Of a stretch of DNA of 64,000 nt, positions 8,565-16,634 are shown in pieces. The translations under genes were made by a program, and so were the position numbers. A model generated the notes under the pieces. The model was given only the letters and a program-made list of their open reading frames with translations. It searched no databases and was not told where the DNA came from. Numbering within the stretch: the first letter of the stretch is position 1; each line of letters starts with the position of its first letter. Source of the DNA: an uncultured bacterium (GTDB taxonomy: Bacteria > Armatimonadota > JACIXR01); the NCBI GenBank assembly GCA_938041455.1, contig CALITO010000002.1:81396-145395 (forward strand). Direction: 5' to 3'.

Positions 8565-9534
8565 GTTCCTTGTCTATAGCCTCTAAATCCAGAGGGTAGC
8601 GGGCAAATCTCTCCCTCACATAGAGCATAGCAAGGTAATTCTCCAATGGCATCCCTTTGAAGGGGACATTGCTTGTGCATAATATGTGCCCTCCCCCAAG
8701 GGAAGCATCTCTTATTGCCCGTAATGTATCAATGATGACTTCCCTCGGGGATTCCGTATGCAAGATAGCACAGTTCACATTCCCGCAGAGGCAAACCTTG
8801 TCCCCATATAACCTTTTTACTACCCCTATATCCACTTTCGCCACCGGATCAAGGGAGTGAAGGGCATGAGGACGGGCAGAAAGTAACTGGTCTATGATTG
8901 GCATAATGTCGCCATCAGTATGTAAGATTACATAAAATCCCAATTCCCTCTGAGCACCAATTATCTCCTGCAAGTAGGGGGTTACGAATTCAGCGAACAT
9001 CGTAGGAGAGAAAAACGGACCAGCATTAAAGCAGTAATCGGTGCAGTGGGTAACACAATCTAATCCCGCGTCTCTCAATCTCTTACTTCTTTCTATTGCC
9101 TCATTCTTCATTCTTTCCGCCTGCCGATGAGCTTCTTCCCTGTGGTCAAAAAGGAAATATACAAAGGTTTCCATCTGCTCACCCGAAGGAATACCGTATG
9201 TCCCGCTCGCCTCGCAGGCTATCAGGTATTCCTCTCCTGCTTCCTTTCTGAGAAATTTGATGGTGAAGATTTCGTCTTCAATAGTGGGTAGCCAATTAAC
9301 CCTTATTATGGAGTAATCCAAAACTTCCGCTACTTTCAACATAAGGAGTGCATTTTGGATTAAGAGGTTTTCCCTTTCCCTTTTTGTGGTGTTCTTCAAA
9401 TCTTCTCCCGTTATGAATCTAACACCCTTACCTAAGAGTTCCTCCGTCAGTTGAAATTCCAACTCAAATGTAGGGACTATGTCATCGGGTTGTCTAAGCT
9501 CCAAGGCAGCTATCGCTCTCTCACGGGGTTTCAT
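8539..9534 (-). CDS. Uroporphyrinogen decarboxylase (UroD)-family protein
   Basis: This 331-residue protein has the URO-D TIM-barrel pattern: N-terminal RERAIAALELRQPDDIVP, central YCFNAGPFFSP, HTDGDIMPIID and LCGNVNCAIL. The zinc-binding HxC found in MtaA/CmuA-type methyltransferases is replaced by HTD. It is therefore not an obvious cobalamin methyltransferase of that type, and it lacks the classical HemE N-terminal arginine motif, so haem synthesis is unlikely. Function unknown; such paralogues are abundant in some uncultured phyla. It starts after AAAGGAGGTG. It overlaps the 3' end of the GH106-like gene convergently and lies 79 bases downstream of the histidine phosphatase gene. Confidence 0.75.
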   Translation of the reverse strand: MKPRERAIAALELRQPDDIVPTFELEFQLTEELLGKGVRFITGEDLKNTTKRERENLLIQNALLMLKVAEVLDYSIIRVNWLPTIEDEIFTIKFLRKEAGEEYLIACEASGTYGIPSGEQMETFVYFLFDHREEAHRQAERMKNEAIERSKRLRDAGLDCVTHCTDYCFNAGPFFSPTMFAEFVTPYLQEIIGAQRELGFYVILHTDGDIMPIIDQLLSARPHALHSLDPVAKVDIGVVKRLYGDKVCLCGNVNCAILHTESPREVIIDTLRAIRDASLGGGHILCTSNVPFKGMPLENYLAMLYVRERFARYPLDLEAIDKELTLLKGEE

Positions 9535-9569
9535 ATAGCACCTCCTTTAGGGTAAATTCATCAAAACTC

Positions 9570-9599
9570 ATTTTATCGCCTAAGGTTATCCATTGTTAA
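9570..9599 (-). promoter_or_regulatory. Possible promoter for the UroD-like gene
   Basis: On the minus strand TTAACA (9599-9594) and TAAAAT (9575-9570) are 18 bases apart, upstream of the ribosome site of the UroD-like gene. The match is moderate. Confidence 0.35.
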
Positions 9600-9613
9600 A
9601 AGATTTATCAAAC

Positions 9614-10252
9614 TCAATAGCCTGTCTCCATAGCACTGTACAATTCCTCCGAGAGATGACAGGTATCATTTATAGTGACTATCTGCCATCCCCATTCTTC
9701 ATAGAAATCCAGTATATTTATATTAGCATTTGCTTGCTTGATCCTTCTGAAGGGTTTGAGAGTGCCCAAGATGTAGCAGATGAAAGCCCTTATTGGTCCT
9801 CCGTGGGCAACAAGCAATATTTCTTCTTCCCTGTGCTTGTCCTTAACTACCTCCAAAAATTCAACCACCCTTTTCTGCATAGCCAAAAGTCCTTCCCCTT
9901 TAGGAGCGGATATTTCTCCCTTATACCAAAGTTCCAAAGAATCACCCCAGCCTGATTTTATTTCCTCAAGTGTCAACCCCTCCCACTCGCCAAAATCGGC
10001 CTCTTGTAAAGCGGAAGCTTCTACAATTTCTAACTTATGAGGGATGGCGATTATTTCTGCTGTTTTCTTAGCCCTTATGAGAGGGCTGGTATATATCGCT
10101 TTCAATTTCGTTTTATTGAGCCTCTTTGCCAATAACTCGGCTTGAACTATCCCCTTGGCGTTTAGGGGCATGTCTGTTTTACCCTGCATCTTTCCTCCGT
10201 TGTTCCACTCGGTCATTCCGTGTCGGATTAAATACAACCTTGTTGCACCCAT
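9614..10252 (-). CDS. Histidine phosphatase family protein (phosphoglycerate-mutase-like)
   Basis: This 212-residue protein has the catalytic LIRHGMTEW motif at the N-terminus, the phosphate-pocket Arg in TSPLIRAKKTAE, and the second catalytic His in VAHGGPIRAF. It fits cofactor-independent-looking small phosphatases of the GpmB/CobC group. The substrate cannot be told: alpha-ribazole phosphate, a sugar phosphate or a nucleotide are all possible, and no cobalamin synthesis genes are nearby. It is the last gene of the panD-to-phosphatase run, 3 bases after the Clp1-like gene, so co-transcription is very likely. Confidence 0.85.
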   Translation of the reverse strand: MGATRLYLIRHGMTEWNNGGKMQGKTDMPLNAKGIVQAELLAKRLNKTKLKAIYTSPLIRAKKTAEIIAIPHKLEIVEASALQEADFGEWEGLTLEEIKSGWGDSLELWYKGEISAPKGEGLLAMQKRVVEFLEVVKDKHREEEILLVAHGGPIRAFICYILGTLKPFRRIKQANANINILDFYEEWGWQIVTINDTCHLSEELYSAMETGY

Positions 10253-10255
10253 AGG

Positions 10256-11311
10256 CTAAAACTTCTCTCCTTTCTCCGGTAGGTCTATCTTAATGGAGCC
10301 TAAAACAAGGGTGGAGATTCTTTCCCCATCTTTTAGGGGGGTTAAGAGATGGAGTTTCCTTTCACTAAAATCTAATCTTTTCATAATTCCCACCTCTATA
10401 TACTCGCCCTCCTGGTCCATCAATCCCACATATCTATTCTGCAAATCGTCATCCCTGATTATGCTCACTCTTCTTCCCAGCATCCTTTCCAGAGAGAGGA
10501 TGGAACCTCTCCTATCTCCACCCTCCTCCACCAAGACTATTCCCCATCTGTCCCCTTCACCCCATAACAACTTACCCCCCCATTTTTCTTCCAACATTGC
10601 TACCAGGGGAAGGGGAAGAGGGTGAGAGGAAAAGATAGGGGAATTTCTGAAACGAATCTGCTCTAAGGACAAAGTAATGAGGGAAGCGTCCCTGAAATGG
10701 GAGATGATCTTCCTCTCCCTGTTTGCTTTCCTTTCTTCAAAGGAGCGCACGAGTGCCAAGGGAGAAGGGGGGAGGCGGTATATCTTCAACCAACTTGTTT
10801 TTTCCCAACCTCTGAGGATATGCTCTACTTCTCCTCCCTTCTGAAGAGCAACGAGATAATTTGGGCGAATTGCTTCTATTTTGAAGCTCTTTAGTTTTCG
10901 CGCGGGCATACCACTTACTAACCCCGTAGTATCCACAAGGACCAATTCTGCTCCCATAGAGAGAGCCTTCTGCACCATCTTTTGGGTGCCCAGGACCATA
11001 TCGAGGAAATGTCCCTCGGGAGATATATCACCCACAAAGTAGAGAGCAGAAAGAGGTATATCAGCCAGCTCCCTCATATGGGGGTGGGCAAATCCCATCC
11101 CAATGGTGCCCGGCGGTCCTATATCGGATTGCCCGATATCGGCGTCAACAACCGCCACTTTTTTGTGAAGCTGAAGAGCATGAAAGGCGAGGGCAGCACA
11201 GAATGTGCTCTTCCCCAAATCCACCGCTCCCACCACCATTGCCACTCCTCCCTCTCTTATTATTCTCTCTGCTTCTTCTCGCCACACAGAGTGAAGTTCA
11301 AATTTCCTCAT
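10256..11311 (-). CDS. Clp1/Grc3-like P-loop polynucleotide kinase family protein
   Basis: This 351-residue protein has a Walker A at residues about 27-36 (GAVDLGKST), followed by VAVVDADIGQSDIGPPGT, the signature of the Clp1/Grc3/Nol9 kinase domain, and VDTTGLVSG as the Walker-B-side motif. A C-terminal beta-rich domain of about 120 residues follows. Characterised relatives phosphorylate 5'-hydroxyl RNA or DNA ends in eukaryotes and archaea; bacterial members are less studied. The start codon overlaps the stop of the M20 peptidase gene (ATGA). A role in RNA-end healing is inferred only from the family. The neighbours (phosphatase, peptidase, methyltransferase) do not include a ligase. Confidence 0.75.
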   Translation of the reverse strand: MRKFELHSVWREEAERIIREGGVAMVVGAVDLGKSTFCAALAFHALQLHKKVAVVDADIGQSDIGPPGTIGMGFAHPHMRELADIPLSALYFVGDISPEGHFLDMVLGTQKMVQKALSMGAELVLVDTTGLVSGMPARKLKSFKIEAIRPNYLVALQKGGEVEHILRGWEKTSWLKIYRLPPSPLALVRSFEERKANRERKIISHFRDASLITLSLEQIRFRNSPIFSSHPLPLPLVAMLEEKWGGKLLWGEGDRWGIVLVEEGGDRRGSILSLERMLGRRVSIIRDDDLQNRYVGLMDQEGEYIEVGIMKRLDFSERKLHLLTPLKDGERISTLVLGSIKIDLPEKGEKF

Positions 11312-12357
11312 TGGTAACTATCTATTACATAAATAAGTAGTTCGGTTAGAAAAAGCAAATCGTCCTCCAGCACCCATTCCTCCTCTGAATGTGCCACGCT
11401 CAGATCACCCGCTCCAAAGACAATGCTCTTTATCCCCTTGCGGAGAAAATTGGCCGCATCAGTCCAACTCCTCATCCCCCCAAAAAGCACTTCTCTTGCC
11501 CTGCTCCTCATAAATTCCTCTATGTATTTGCTTACAGAAGGAGGAGCGGATAATTCCCAGGGATAGGCTATATCTATCAAACGAAATCTCACACCCTCTC
11601 CCTCCAAAAATTCCTCAACTTCCCTTTTTGCCTCCTCTATGTCCACATTGGGAAGTATTTGGATATCCACCTGCATCCGGCAAGAAGATGGCACAACAGT
11701 TACGAAATCTCCCCCCTGAATAACTGAGAGGTTTACAGTGGGAGGAGGAAACAAGGGATGCTGTTTCTTCATAAAGGAGAAGTTGGAAAGCCTGTTAAAG
11801 AGGAAAAACGCCTTTAAGATGGCGTTTTCACCTTTCTCGGGTGTAGAGCTGTGAGTAGCTTTGCCCATCACTTCTATCTCGAACTCCAAAGAGCCTGTCT
11901 CCGCTATACAGGTTACAAAATTGGTGGGCTCCAACACTATCGCTTCCTTCGCCCTTACCTCCAAGAGCTCCGAACCCTTACCTTCTCCTTCTTCGTCCAC
12001 AGTTAGAGCTACCTGGCAAGCTCCTTTGGAATGACTTAAAGCGACCAATAGAGAGGCTAATTGCCCCTTGGCATCAACAACTCCCCTACCGATAAAGCGA
12101 CCATTTATCTCCCTCAGCTCATAGGGGTTGGGATGCCCATAGGGAGGAAGGGTATCTAAATGAGTAGATAGAAGAAGAGAACTGTCTCCCCTTGCCCCTA
12201 TCAAGTTGAAGCTGCTCGGCTTAACTTCTTGGGTCCACACGACGAAGCCTATTTTTTCAAGAAAACCTTTAACCTCCTCAGCAAGGGTAGCCTCTTCCCC
12301 TGGAGGGCTGGGTATGCTCACCAGCTTCTTGAGCATCGTCCTTATCTGCTCTCTCAT
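11308..12357 (-). CDS. M20 family metallopeptidase (ArgE/DapE-like)
   Basis: This 349-residue protein has ordered M20 metal-ligand motifs: STHLDTLPP (His and catalytic Asp), GRGVVDAKGQ (bridging Asp), VDEEGEGKGS (catalytic and metal Glu) and VLEPTN. The dimerisation insert KATHSSTPEKGENAI lies about residues 165-280. Family members hydrolyse N-acyl amino acids or dipeptides such as acetylornithine, succinyl-diaminopimelate or LysW-linked amino acids. The substrate cannot be assigned here because no biosynthetic partner genes are adjacent. It overlaps the methyltransferase gene upstream and the Clp1-like gene downstream by 4 bases each, which suggests translational coupling. Confidence 0.85.
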   Translation of the reverse strand: MREQIRTMLKKLVSIPSPPGEEATLAEEVKGFLEKIGFVVWTQEVKPSSFNLIGARGDSSLLLSTHLDTLPPYGHPNPYELREINGRFIGRGVVDAKGQLASLLVALSHSKGACQVALTVDEEGEGKGSELLEVRAKEAIVLEPTNFVTCIAETGSLEFEIEVMGKATHSSTPEKGENAILKAFFLFNRLSNFSFMKKQHPLFPPPTVNLSVIQGGDFVTVVPSSCRMQVDIQILPNVDIEEAKREVEEFLEGEGVRFRLIDIAYPWELSAPPSVSKYIEEFMRSRAREVLFGGMRSWTDAANFLRKGIKSIVFGAGDLSVAHSEEEWVLEDDLLFLTELLIYVIDSYQ

Positions 12358-13091
12358 TTCTCTACCCTACATATAATGGAGACGCCGAAGGGGAAGGAAA
12401 TGCCCCTCGCTATGAGTTTCGCTTCCCGGAGGAGAAGAGAATAGAGCAGATTGTTTAAAAAAGGAGGAAGGATTATCAAAGAACTTTTCGGCTGTTTATT
12501 TGCTCTCCTCAGGATTTTTTGAAGCATCCGAAACAAAGCAATGGGGAAAAAGGGAAGGACTATCGCGTGGGAAATGAACTTGATAGAGAAGCCCACTCCT
12601 TCCAATTTCCCTTTTATTTCCCCCTTTGAATAGCGGCGAAAATGCCCGAGGGCTTCGTCATGTTCACTCCAAAGAAACTTATAAGCTGGCACCGTCACCA
12701 ATAATATCCCCCCTTTTTTCAGAACGCGATACATCTCCCTTAAGCCTTTGACATCATCTGCTAAATGTTCAAGGAGGTCTAAGGCAAGGACGAGGTCGAA
12801 AGTTTCCTCCTTAAAGGGTAGAGCTTCCGCTCTACCCTGAATAAGGAGAGCATCCTTTTTTCTCCGCTTAGCAAAGGTCAACGCCTTAAAGGATATGTCT
12901 AAACCTACTATTTGCCCATCAAATAAGGGAAGATTTGCCCCTGTTCCGCAACCTATATCCAATACCTTTAGAGGTTTAATATTCCCCAAAGCAGAGAGAA
13001 CTATCTGCCTTCGTCCCTTAAACCACCAATAGAAATCCTCAAGGATGAACATCCTCTCGTATTCTTCCTCTTTCATCCTTTTCCTCTCCAC
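12354..13091 (-). CDS. Class I SAM-dependent methyltransferase
   Basis: This is a 245-residue protein. Motif I of the SAM fold is VLDIGCGTGANLPL, followed by VGLDISFKAL and LVLALDLLEHLADD, so the Rossmann methyltransferase core is complete. The N-terminal EDFYWWFKGRRQIV is typical of methyltransferases paired with lipid-linked sugar or polysaccharide glycosyltransferases. It overlaps the GT2 gene by 19 bases and the M20 gene by 4. The likely substrate is a glycan or lipid intermediate, an inference from the GT2 neighbour. Confidence 0.82.
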   Translation of the reverse strand: MERKRMKEEEYERMFILEDFYWWFKGRRQIVLSALGNIKPLKVLDIGCGTGANLPLFDGQIVGLDISFKALTFAKRRKKDALLIQGRAEALPFKEETFDLVLALDLLEHLADDVKGLREMYRVLKKGGILLVTVPAYKFLWSEHDEALGHFRRYSKGEIKGKLEGVGFSIKFISHAIVLPFFPIALFRMLQKILRRANKQPKSSLIILPPFLNNLLYSLLLREAKLIARGISFPFGVSIICRVEK

Positions 13092-13780
13092 CTCGTTTTG
13101 AAAATATCCAATAAAGAGGAAAAACCATTTTTCAGCACTTTTACCTTAGAGCCTGGAGAATGACGCCAGCGCACGGGCACCTCCTTTATCTTGTAGCCCA
13201 ATTTTCTGCCGATATAGAGCACCTCAAAATCAAAAGAGAAACCCTTTAACCTCTGCCTTCTGAAGACCTCCTTGGCTACTTCGCGACGAAAGAGTTTGAA
13301 ACCGCATTGGGTATCGTGGATGTCAGGGAGGAGGAAAACCCTTACAAAAAGGTTGAAAACCCTGCCCATAAATTCCCGATGAAACGGCTGGCGGACCTCC
13401 AATTTAGCTCCTCTGAAAGCTCGGGAGGCAATGGCTATGTCGTATCCTTTTTCTATCCAGTGGAAAAGGTTGGGGAGTTCCTCTATGGGAGTCGAAAGGT
13501 CGGCATCAGAGAAAAGTATATATTTCCCATTAGCTTGTAACACCCCCATCTTAACTGCATAGCCCTTTCCTTGGTTGGAGGGTAATCTTATCAGTCTAAG
13601 TTCCTTATGATTTTTCTTTTTCTCCTCCACAATAGAGGCAGTTGAGTCAGTGGAGCCATCGTCAACAACGATTACCTCAAAGGGGTATCCCCATTGCTCC
13701 ATAAACTCCAATATCCTGTCAAGACTTTGGTTCAATCTACCCGCCTCGTTATAGGCGGGAACAATGACAGAGAACTCCAT
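13073..13780 (-). CDS. GT2 glycosyltransferase, dolichyl/polyprenyl-phosphate glucosyltransferase-like
   Basis: This 235-residue protein has FSVIVPAYNEAGRL, then VIVVDDGSTDST, NQGKGYAVKMG and FSDADLSTP (the DXD-like metal site). These define the GT2 subgroup that transfers a hexose from a nucleotide sugar to a polyprenyl phosphate. The DTQCGFKLFRREVA segment is also typical. No membrane helices are present, so it would act at the inner face of the cytoplasmic membrane. It overlaps the barrel-protein gene by one base (TAATG) and the methyltransferase gene by 19. Together with those it suggests envelope polysaccharide assembly. Confidence 0.85.
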   Translation of the reverse strand: MEFSVIVPAYNEAGRLNQSLDRILEFMEQWGYPFEVIVVDDGSTDSTASIVEEKKKNHKELRLIRLPSNQGKGYAVKMGVLQANGKYILFSDADLSTPIEELPNLFHWIEKGYDIAIASRAFRGAKLEVRQPFHREFMGRVFNLFVRVFLLPDIHDTQCGFKLFRREVAKEVFRRQRLKGFSFDFEVLYIGRKLGYKIKEVPVRWRHSPGSKVKVLKNGFSSLLDIFKTRWRGKG

Positions 13781-15216
13781 TAGAAATCGTATTCTGCTCT
13801 TATTTCCAAGCCGATTCCTCGCTCCACCTTCCCCCCTGTTTCAATTCTGTAGGGATTGATACCTAAGGTGAGCGATTTATCATTACCTAAATCATAAGGT
13901 AGTAGCAGGTTCAAACTGGAGGACTTCGTGGGATTAGGAGAACTCCTTTGGAGAGTAATCTGGGCTATTTGAACAATGAAAGGGTACCCTTTGTTGACAT
14001 CAAAACGAAGGAATATCCCTTTGGAATCTGGGCCGAAGGGAAAGCCCATCGCGTAACCCTTGTAGAGATAGTCATTGTTGGGGTTCTTATGAGTATAGGT
14101 TTCTCGGTCAACATAAACATATTCAAGATGGAGTTTGAAATCCTTCCAATCCCTTCGTCCGCCAATAAGAAAGGCAGCCTTGCGGGGCACATGGTAAGGG
14201 AAAGTAGTGATATCATCTATGAACCAATCACCATATAAAGCTCCCTTTGGATAATTCCTCGCTACTTCTAACCCCACTACTACATTCACATTATAGTCGT
14301 TTTCCCAGAAATATTGGACTGCGTAGAGAGGTAGGATAGGCAAGAAGGCGAAAAAATTGGGAAATTTATCCGAGATGTGAACTTCATATATCGCAAAGTC
14401 CCAGTCTTTGATGTTTTTCTCTATCCTTCTGGCAAGGTAGTATCTTCTAATTCCGCCTGCTTTGTAGGTTGTGTGAAACTGTTTGAAATTGAACCAGCCG
14501 AGTGAACCAGCCTTGAAATCCTTGCTAATGAGCAGGTAATCATAGGGAGGAGGATTATCTCCAAGCCAAATTGAACTGGCATAGCCCGGGCCAAGGCGGA
14601 CGTATCCCCTCCCTACTTCCCAATCCGCATCCCACAAGGGGGCTTTGATGATAGCGCTATCCAGAAGGGAAAAATCTGAAGGTTTGGCAGCCAACCACCG
14701 CCGCTCATTACTGGAAGATAGGTAAAAAAATCCTTGTTCAAGAGGTATCACTATCGGTATCCTATAGAGAAGACGAGAATCGCTCTTGTCTCTATCGTTT
14801 ATTTCATAGTGATAAGTGCCGGCGAATCTGCTCCCCCAGAAAATCTCCCTATAGTATGAGAGTTCCAATTCCTCTTTTGCTTTTTCGGGATCCACACCTA
14901 TAACTTTTAACTCCCTTGAGAACTCCTCTATCAACTTCCCTAAAACATAGAGGTCCTCATCGGCGAAATCCCAAGGCTTTTGGTTAGCCCTCTCTATGAG
15001 TTCCTTAACTACATCCGCTGCCTCCTTCCGAGAGAAGGTGCCATCGGAGAAGAAAAGTCTGCTTGGCATCCCTATCAAACCCTTAGCAGCCATACTACCC
15101 AAAACGCTCATCAGCCAACTACGGGAGGAAATCTGGTCAGATGAGAGAGGAAAAGCCCAAAAGGAATAGAAGCAAAGGACCATAACAAAGGAATTCCTCA
15201 ACAATGTTCTTCTCAA
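13780..15216 (-). CDS. Secreted outer-membrane beta-barrel protein, Wzi/capsule-assembly-like
   Basis: This 478-residue protein has an N-terminal hydrophobic signal segment. Residues about 35-85 (SVLGSMAAKGLIGMPS; FSRKEAADVVKELIER) resemble an S-layer-homology-type anchor. The rest is rich in alternating aromatic/polar beta-strands (GRGYVRLGPGYASSIWLG; LHLEYVYVD) and ends in RAEYDF, a terminal aromatic typical of barrel insertion signals. The pattern resembles capsule-assembly Wzi proteins, supporting a diderm envelope. Its position between panD and a GT2/methyltransferase pair fits surface polysaccharide attachment. The family assignment is by pattern only. Confidence 0.6.
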   Translation of the reverse strand: MRRTLLRNSFVMVLCFYSFWAFPLSSDQISSRSWLMSVLGSMAAKGLIGMPSRLFFSDGTFSRKEAADVVKELIERANQKPWDFADEDLYVLGKLIEEFSRELKVIGVDPEKAKEELELSYYREIFWGSRFAGTYHYEINDRDKSDSRLLYRIPIVIPLEQGFFYLSSSNERRWLAAKPSDFSLLDSAIIKAPLWDADWEVGRGYVRLGPGYASSIWLGDNPPPYDYLLISKDFKAGSLGWFNFKQFHTTYKAGGIRRYYLARRIEKNIKDWDFAIYEVHISDKFPNFFAFLPILPLYAVQYFWENDYNVNVVVGLEVARNYPKGALYGDWFIDDITTFPYHVPRKAAFLIGGRRDWKDFKLHLEYVYVDRETYTHKNPNNDYLYKGYAMGFPFGPDSKGIFLRFDVNKGYPFIVQIAQITLQRSSPNPTKSSSLNLLLPYDLGNDKSLTLGINPYRIETGGKVERGIGLEIRAEYDF

Positions 15217-15219
15217 TTT

Positions 15220-15585
15220 TTATCCTCCTTTCTCCTCCACTTTCACAACTTCGTTATTCTCGTTGAGGTAAGCCACTTTATAACGCCAATTCTTTACTTC
15301 CTCCTCGCTTACCAATTTATAAGCTAATATCAGTAGAGGATCGCCAGGATAAGCAAGGCGTGCTGAGGGACCATTCAATATTATTTCCCCCCTACCTCCC
15401 GCAATGACATAGGTCGTGAAGCGCTCACCATTATTCAAGTTTAAAACCTGCACCCTCTCTCCCGGTAATATATCTGTTTGTTTTAGGATTTCCTCGTCGA
15501 TAGTTATACTACCTTCGTAGTGAAGCAGGACACTCGTTACTTTAGCATTATGTATTTTGGCATAGAGCATCTCCCTAAAAGTCAA
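15220..15585 (-). CDS. panD: Aspartate 1-decarboxylase (pyruvoyl enzyme)
   Basis: This 121-residue protein is the normal length for PanD, a pyruvoyl-dependent enzyme that makes beta-alanine from aspartate for pantothenate and coenzyme A. The N-terminal MLYAKIHNAKVTS and the self-processing site YEGSITID (Gly-Ser) are clear. LNGPSARLAYPGD and ILAYK are the conserved C-terminal motifs. It is the first gene of the minus-strand run and has its own promoter. No other pantothenate genes are next to it. Confidence 0.95.
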   Translation of the reverse strand: MTFREMLYAKIHNAKVTSVLLHYEGSITIDEEILKQTDILPGERVQVLNLNNGERFTTYVIAGGRGEIILNGPSARLAYPGDPLLILAYKLVSEEEVKNWRYKVAYLNENNEVVKVEEKGG

Positions 15586-15640
15586 AACCTGTCACCTTCC
15601 TCTACGGGGGTCTAAAGCGAAGGCGAGAAAACTGTTAGAT

Positions 15641-15668
15641 ATTTTAAATCTTTACAAAGAAAAGTCAA
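15641..15668 (-). promoter_or_regulatory. Promoter of the panD operon
   Basis: On the minus strand TTGACT (15668-15663) and TAAAAT (15646-15641) are 16 bases apart, upstream of panD. It is divergent from the tRNA promoter. Confidence 0.6.
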
Positions 15669-15686
15669 GAGAAAATGGTCATAGTG

Positions 15687-15714
15687 TTGACGAAGGGTGA
15701 AATACCATTATAAT
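15687..15714 (+). promoter_or_regulatory. Promoter of the initiator tRNA gene
   Basis: TTGACG (15687-15692), a 16-base spacer and a perfect TATAAT (15709-15714) place the transcription start about 12 bases before the mature 5' end of the tRNA. Confidence 0.75.
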
Positions 15715-15732
15715 ATATAAAGTGAAAGGGAC

Positions 15733-15809
<77 letters not shown>

Positions 15810-16015
15810 TAATCATTAAAACACGCGGTTTTGTTGAATAAAGATAAACGCATTCTTCTCTTCAGCAGCTTCCCCCCTTTCCTTAAACTTCGTCACCCCT
15901 TCGAGAGGGAAAGTGAACGTTCTTTAAAGTATTTAACAAAACTTAAAACCTCGGTTCGTCAAGACCTGGAGTATGTGTTCAATCCCAAATTTTCCTTAAA
16001 TATAAGTAAAAATAC

Positions 16016-16043
16016 TTGCTAAAAAGGAAAGAATATATACAAT
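16016..16043 (+). promoter_or_regulatory. Promoter for the small barrel protein and pyrE
   Basis: TTGCTA (16016-16021), a 16-base spacer and TACAAT (16038-16043) lie before the ribosome site GAGGAGGTGA at 16060. The rest of 15810-16015 holds no gene I can support. Confidence 0.5.
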
Positions 16044-16076
16044 AAGAAAAACACTATTTGAGGAGGTGAACCGATT

Positions 16077-16619
16077 TTGAAGAGGTGGTTTGTATTATTG
16101 TTTGTATCGGTTTGTGTTGTCGGTCTTTGGGCACAGGAAGAGCCCGAGAGACAGTTAATCTACTCGGGTAAGATAGGTATCTTCCGCCCCAGCGACTCCG
16201 ACCTACGGGACGCTGTGGGGGAAAGCTGGTTTCTTATTGGCTTGGACGCGGAATCCCCCCTCGCCCCCGATGCCTCTTGGGTTTATTCCCTGGAGTATCT
16301 TCACAAGTCCGGCAGAGGGGGGACTTTGACCGAAATACCCCTCCTTATCACTTGGCGAAAGACACAGGTCTCCGCTGAACCCTCCCTTTTTGAGCAACCC
16401 GAACCACAGTATTACCCCTACATAGGGGTTGGATTAGGGCTCTACTATTTGAAGGCTGAAAACGGGACCAGCGATTCCACTTGGAAGACCGGTTTCCATA
16501 TCCTCGCGGGTGCTCGCTTCCCTTCCAATATGTTCGCTGAGCTGCGGTGGAATACGATTGGAAAGTGGCATGATACAGATTGCGGGGGCTATGCCCTGAT
16601 GGTGGGAATCAGATTTTAG
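16077..16619 (+). CDS. Secreted small beta-barrel (outer-membrane-like) protein
   Basis: This 180-residue protein starts at TTG with a strong AGGAGGTGA site 7 bases upstream. It has a signal peptide (MKRWFVLLF... ending GLWAQ). The mature part has alternating strands with glycine-aromatic turns (YYPYIGVGLGLYYLKAE; FHILAGARFPSNMFAELRW) and ends in MVGIRF, as in small outer-membrane barrels of the OmpW/PagL type. The precise function is unknown. Its stop TAG is in the same frame as pyrE just downstream. Confidence 0.6.
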   Translation: MKRWFVLLFVSVCVVGLWAQEEPERQLIYSGKIGIFRPSDSDLRDAVGESWFLIGLDAESPLAPDASWVYSLEYLHKSGRGGTLTEIPLLITWRKTQVSAEPSLFEQPEPQYYPYIGVGLGLYYLKAENGTSDSTWKTGFHILAGARFPSNMFAELRWNTIGKWHDTDCGGYALMVGIRF

Positions 16620-16624
16620 GAGGG
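16618..16624 (+). promoter_or_regulatory. Shine-Dalgarno sequence for pyrE
   Basis: AGGAGGG overlaps the stop codon of the preceding gene. In the PyrE frame the codons that follow at suitable spacing are TCA, CTT and ATA; none is ATG, GTG or TTG. Confidence 0.6.
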
Positions 16625-16634
16625 TTGCTCACTT

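Noticed and set aside
8539-9534. UroD-family gene as hemE or as a third methyltransferase of the mtaB system
   Set aside because: It lacks the HxC zinc motif of MtaA-type enzymes and classical HemE features, and is 40 kb away from mtaB.
15831-16022. 63-residue plus-strand ORF after the tRNA
   Set aside because: No ribosome site, no recognisable features, and it overlaps the promoter region of the next gene.
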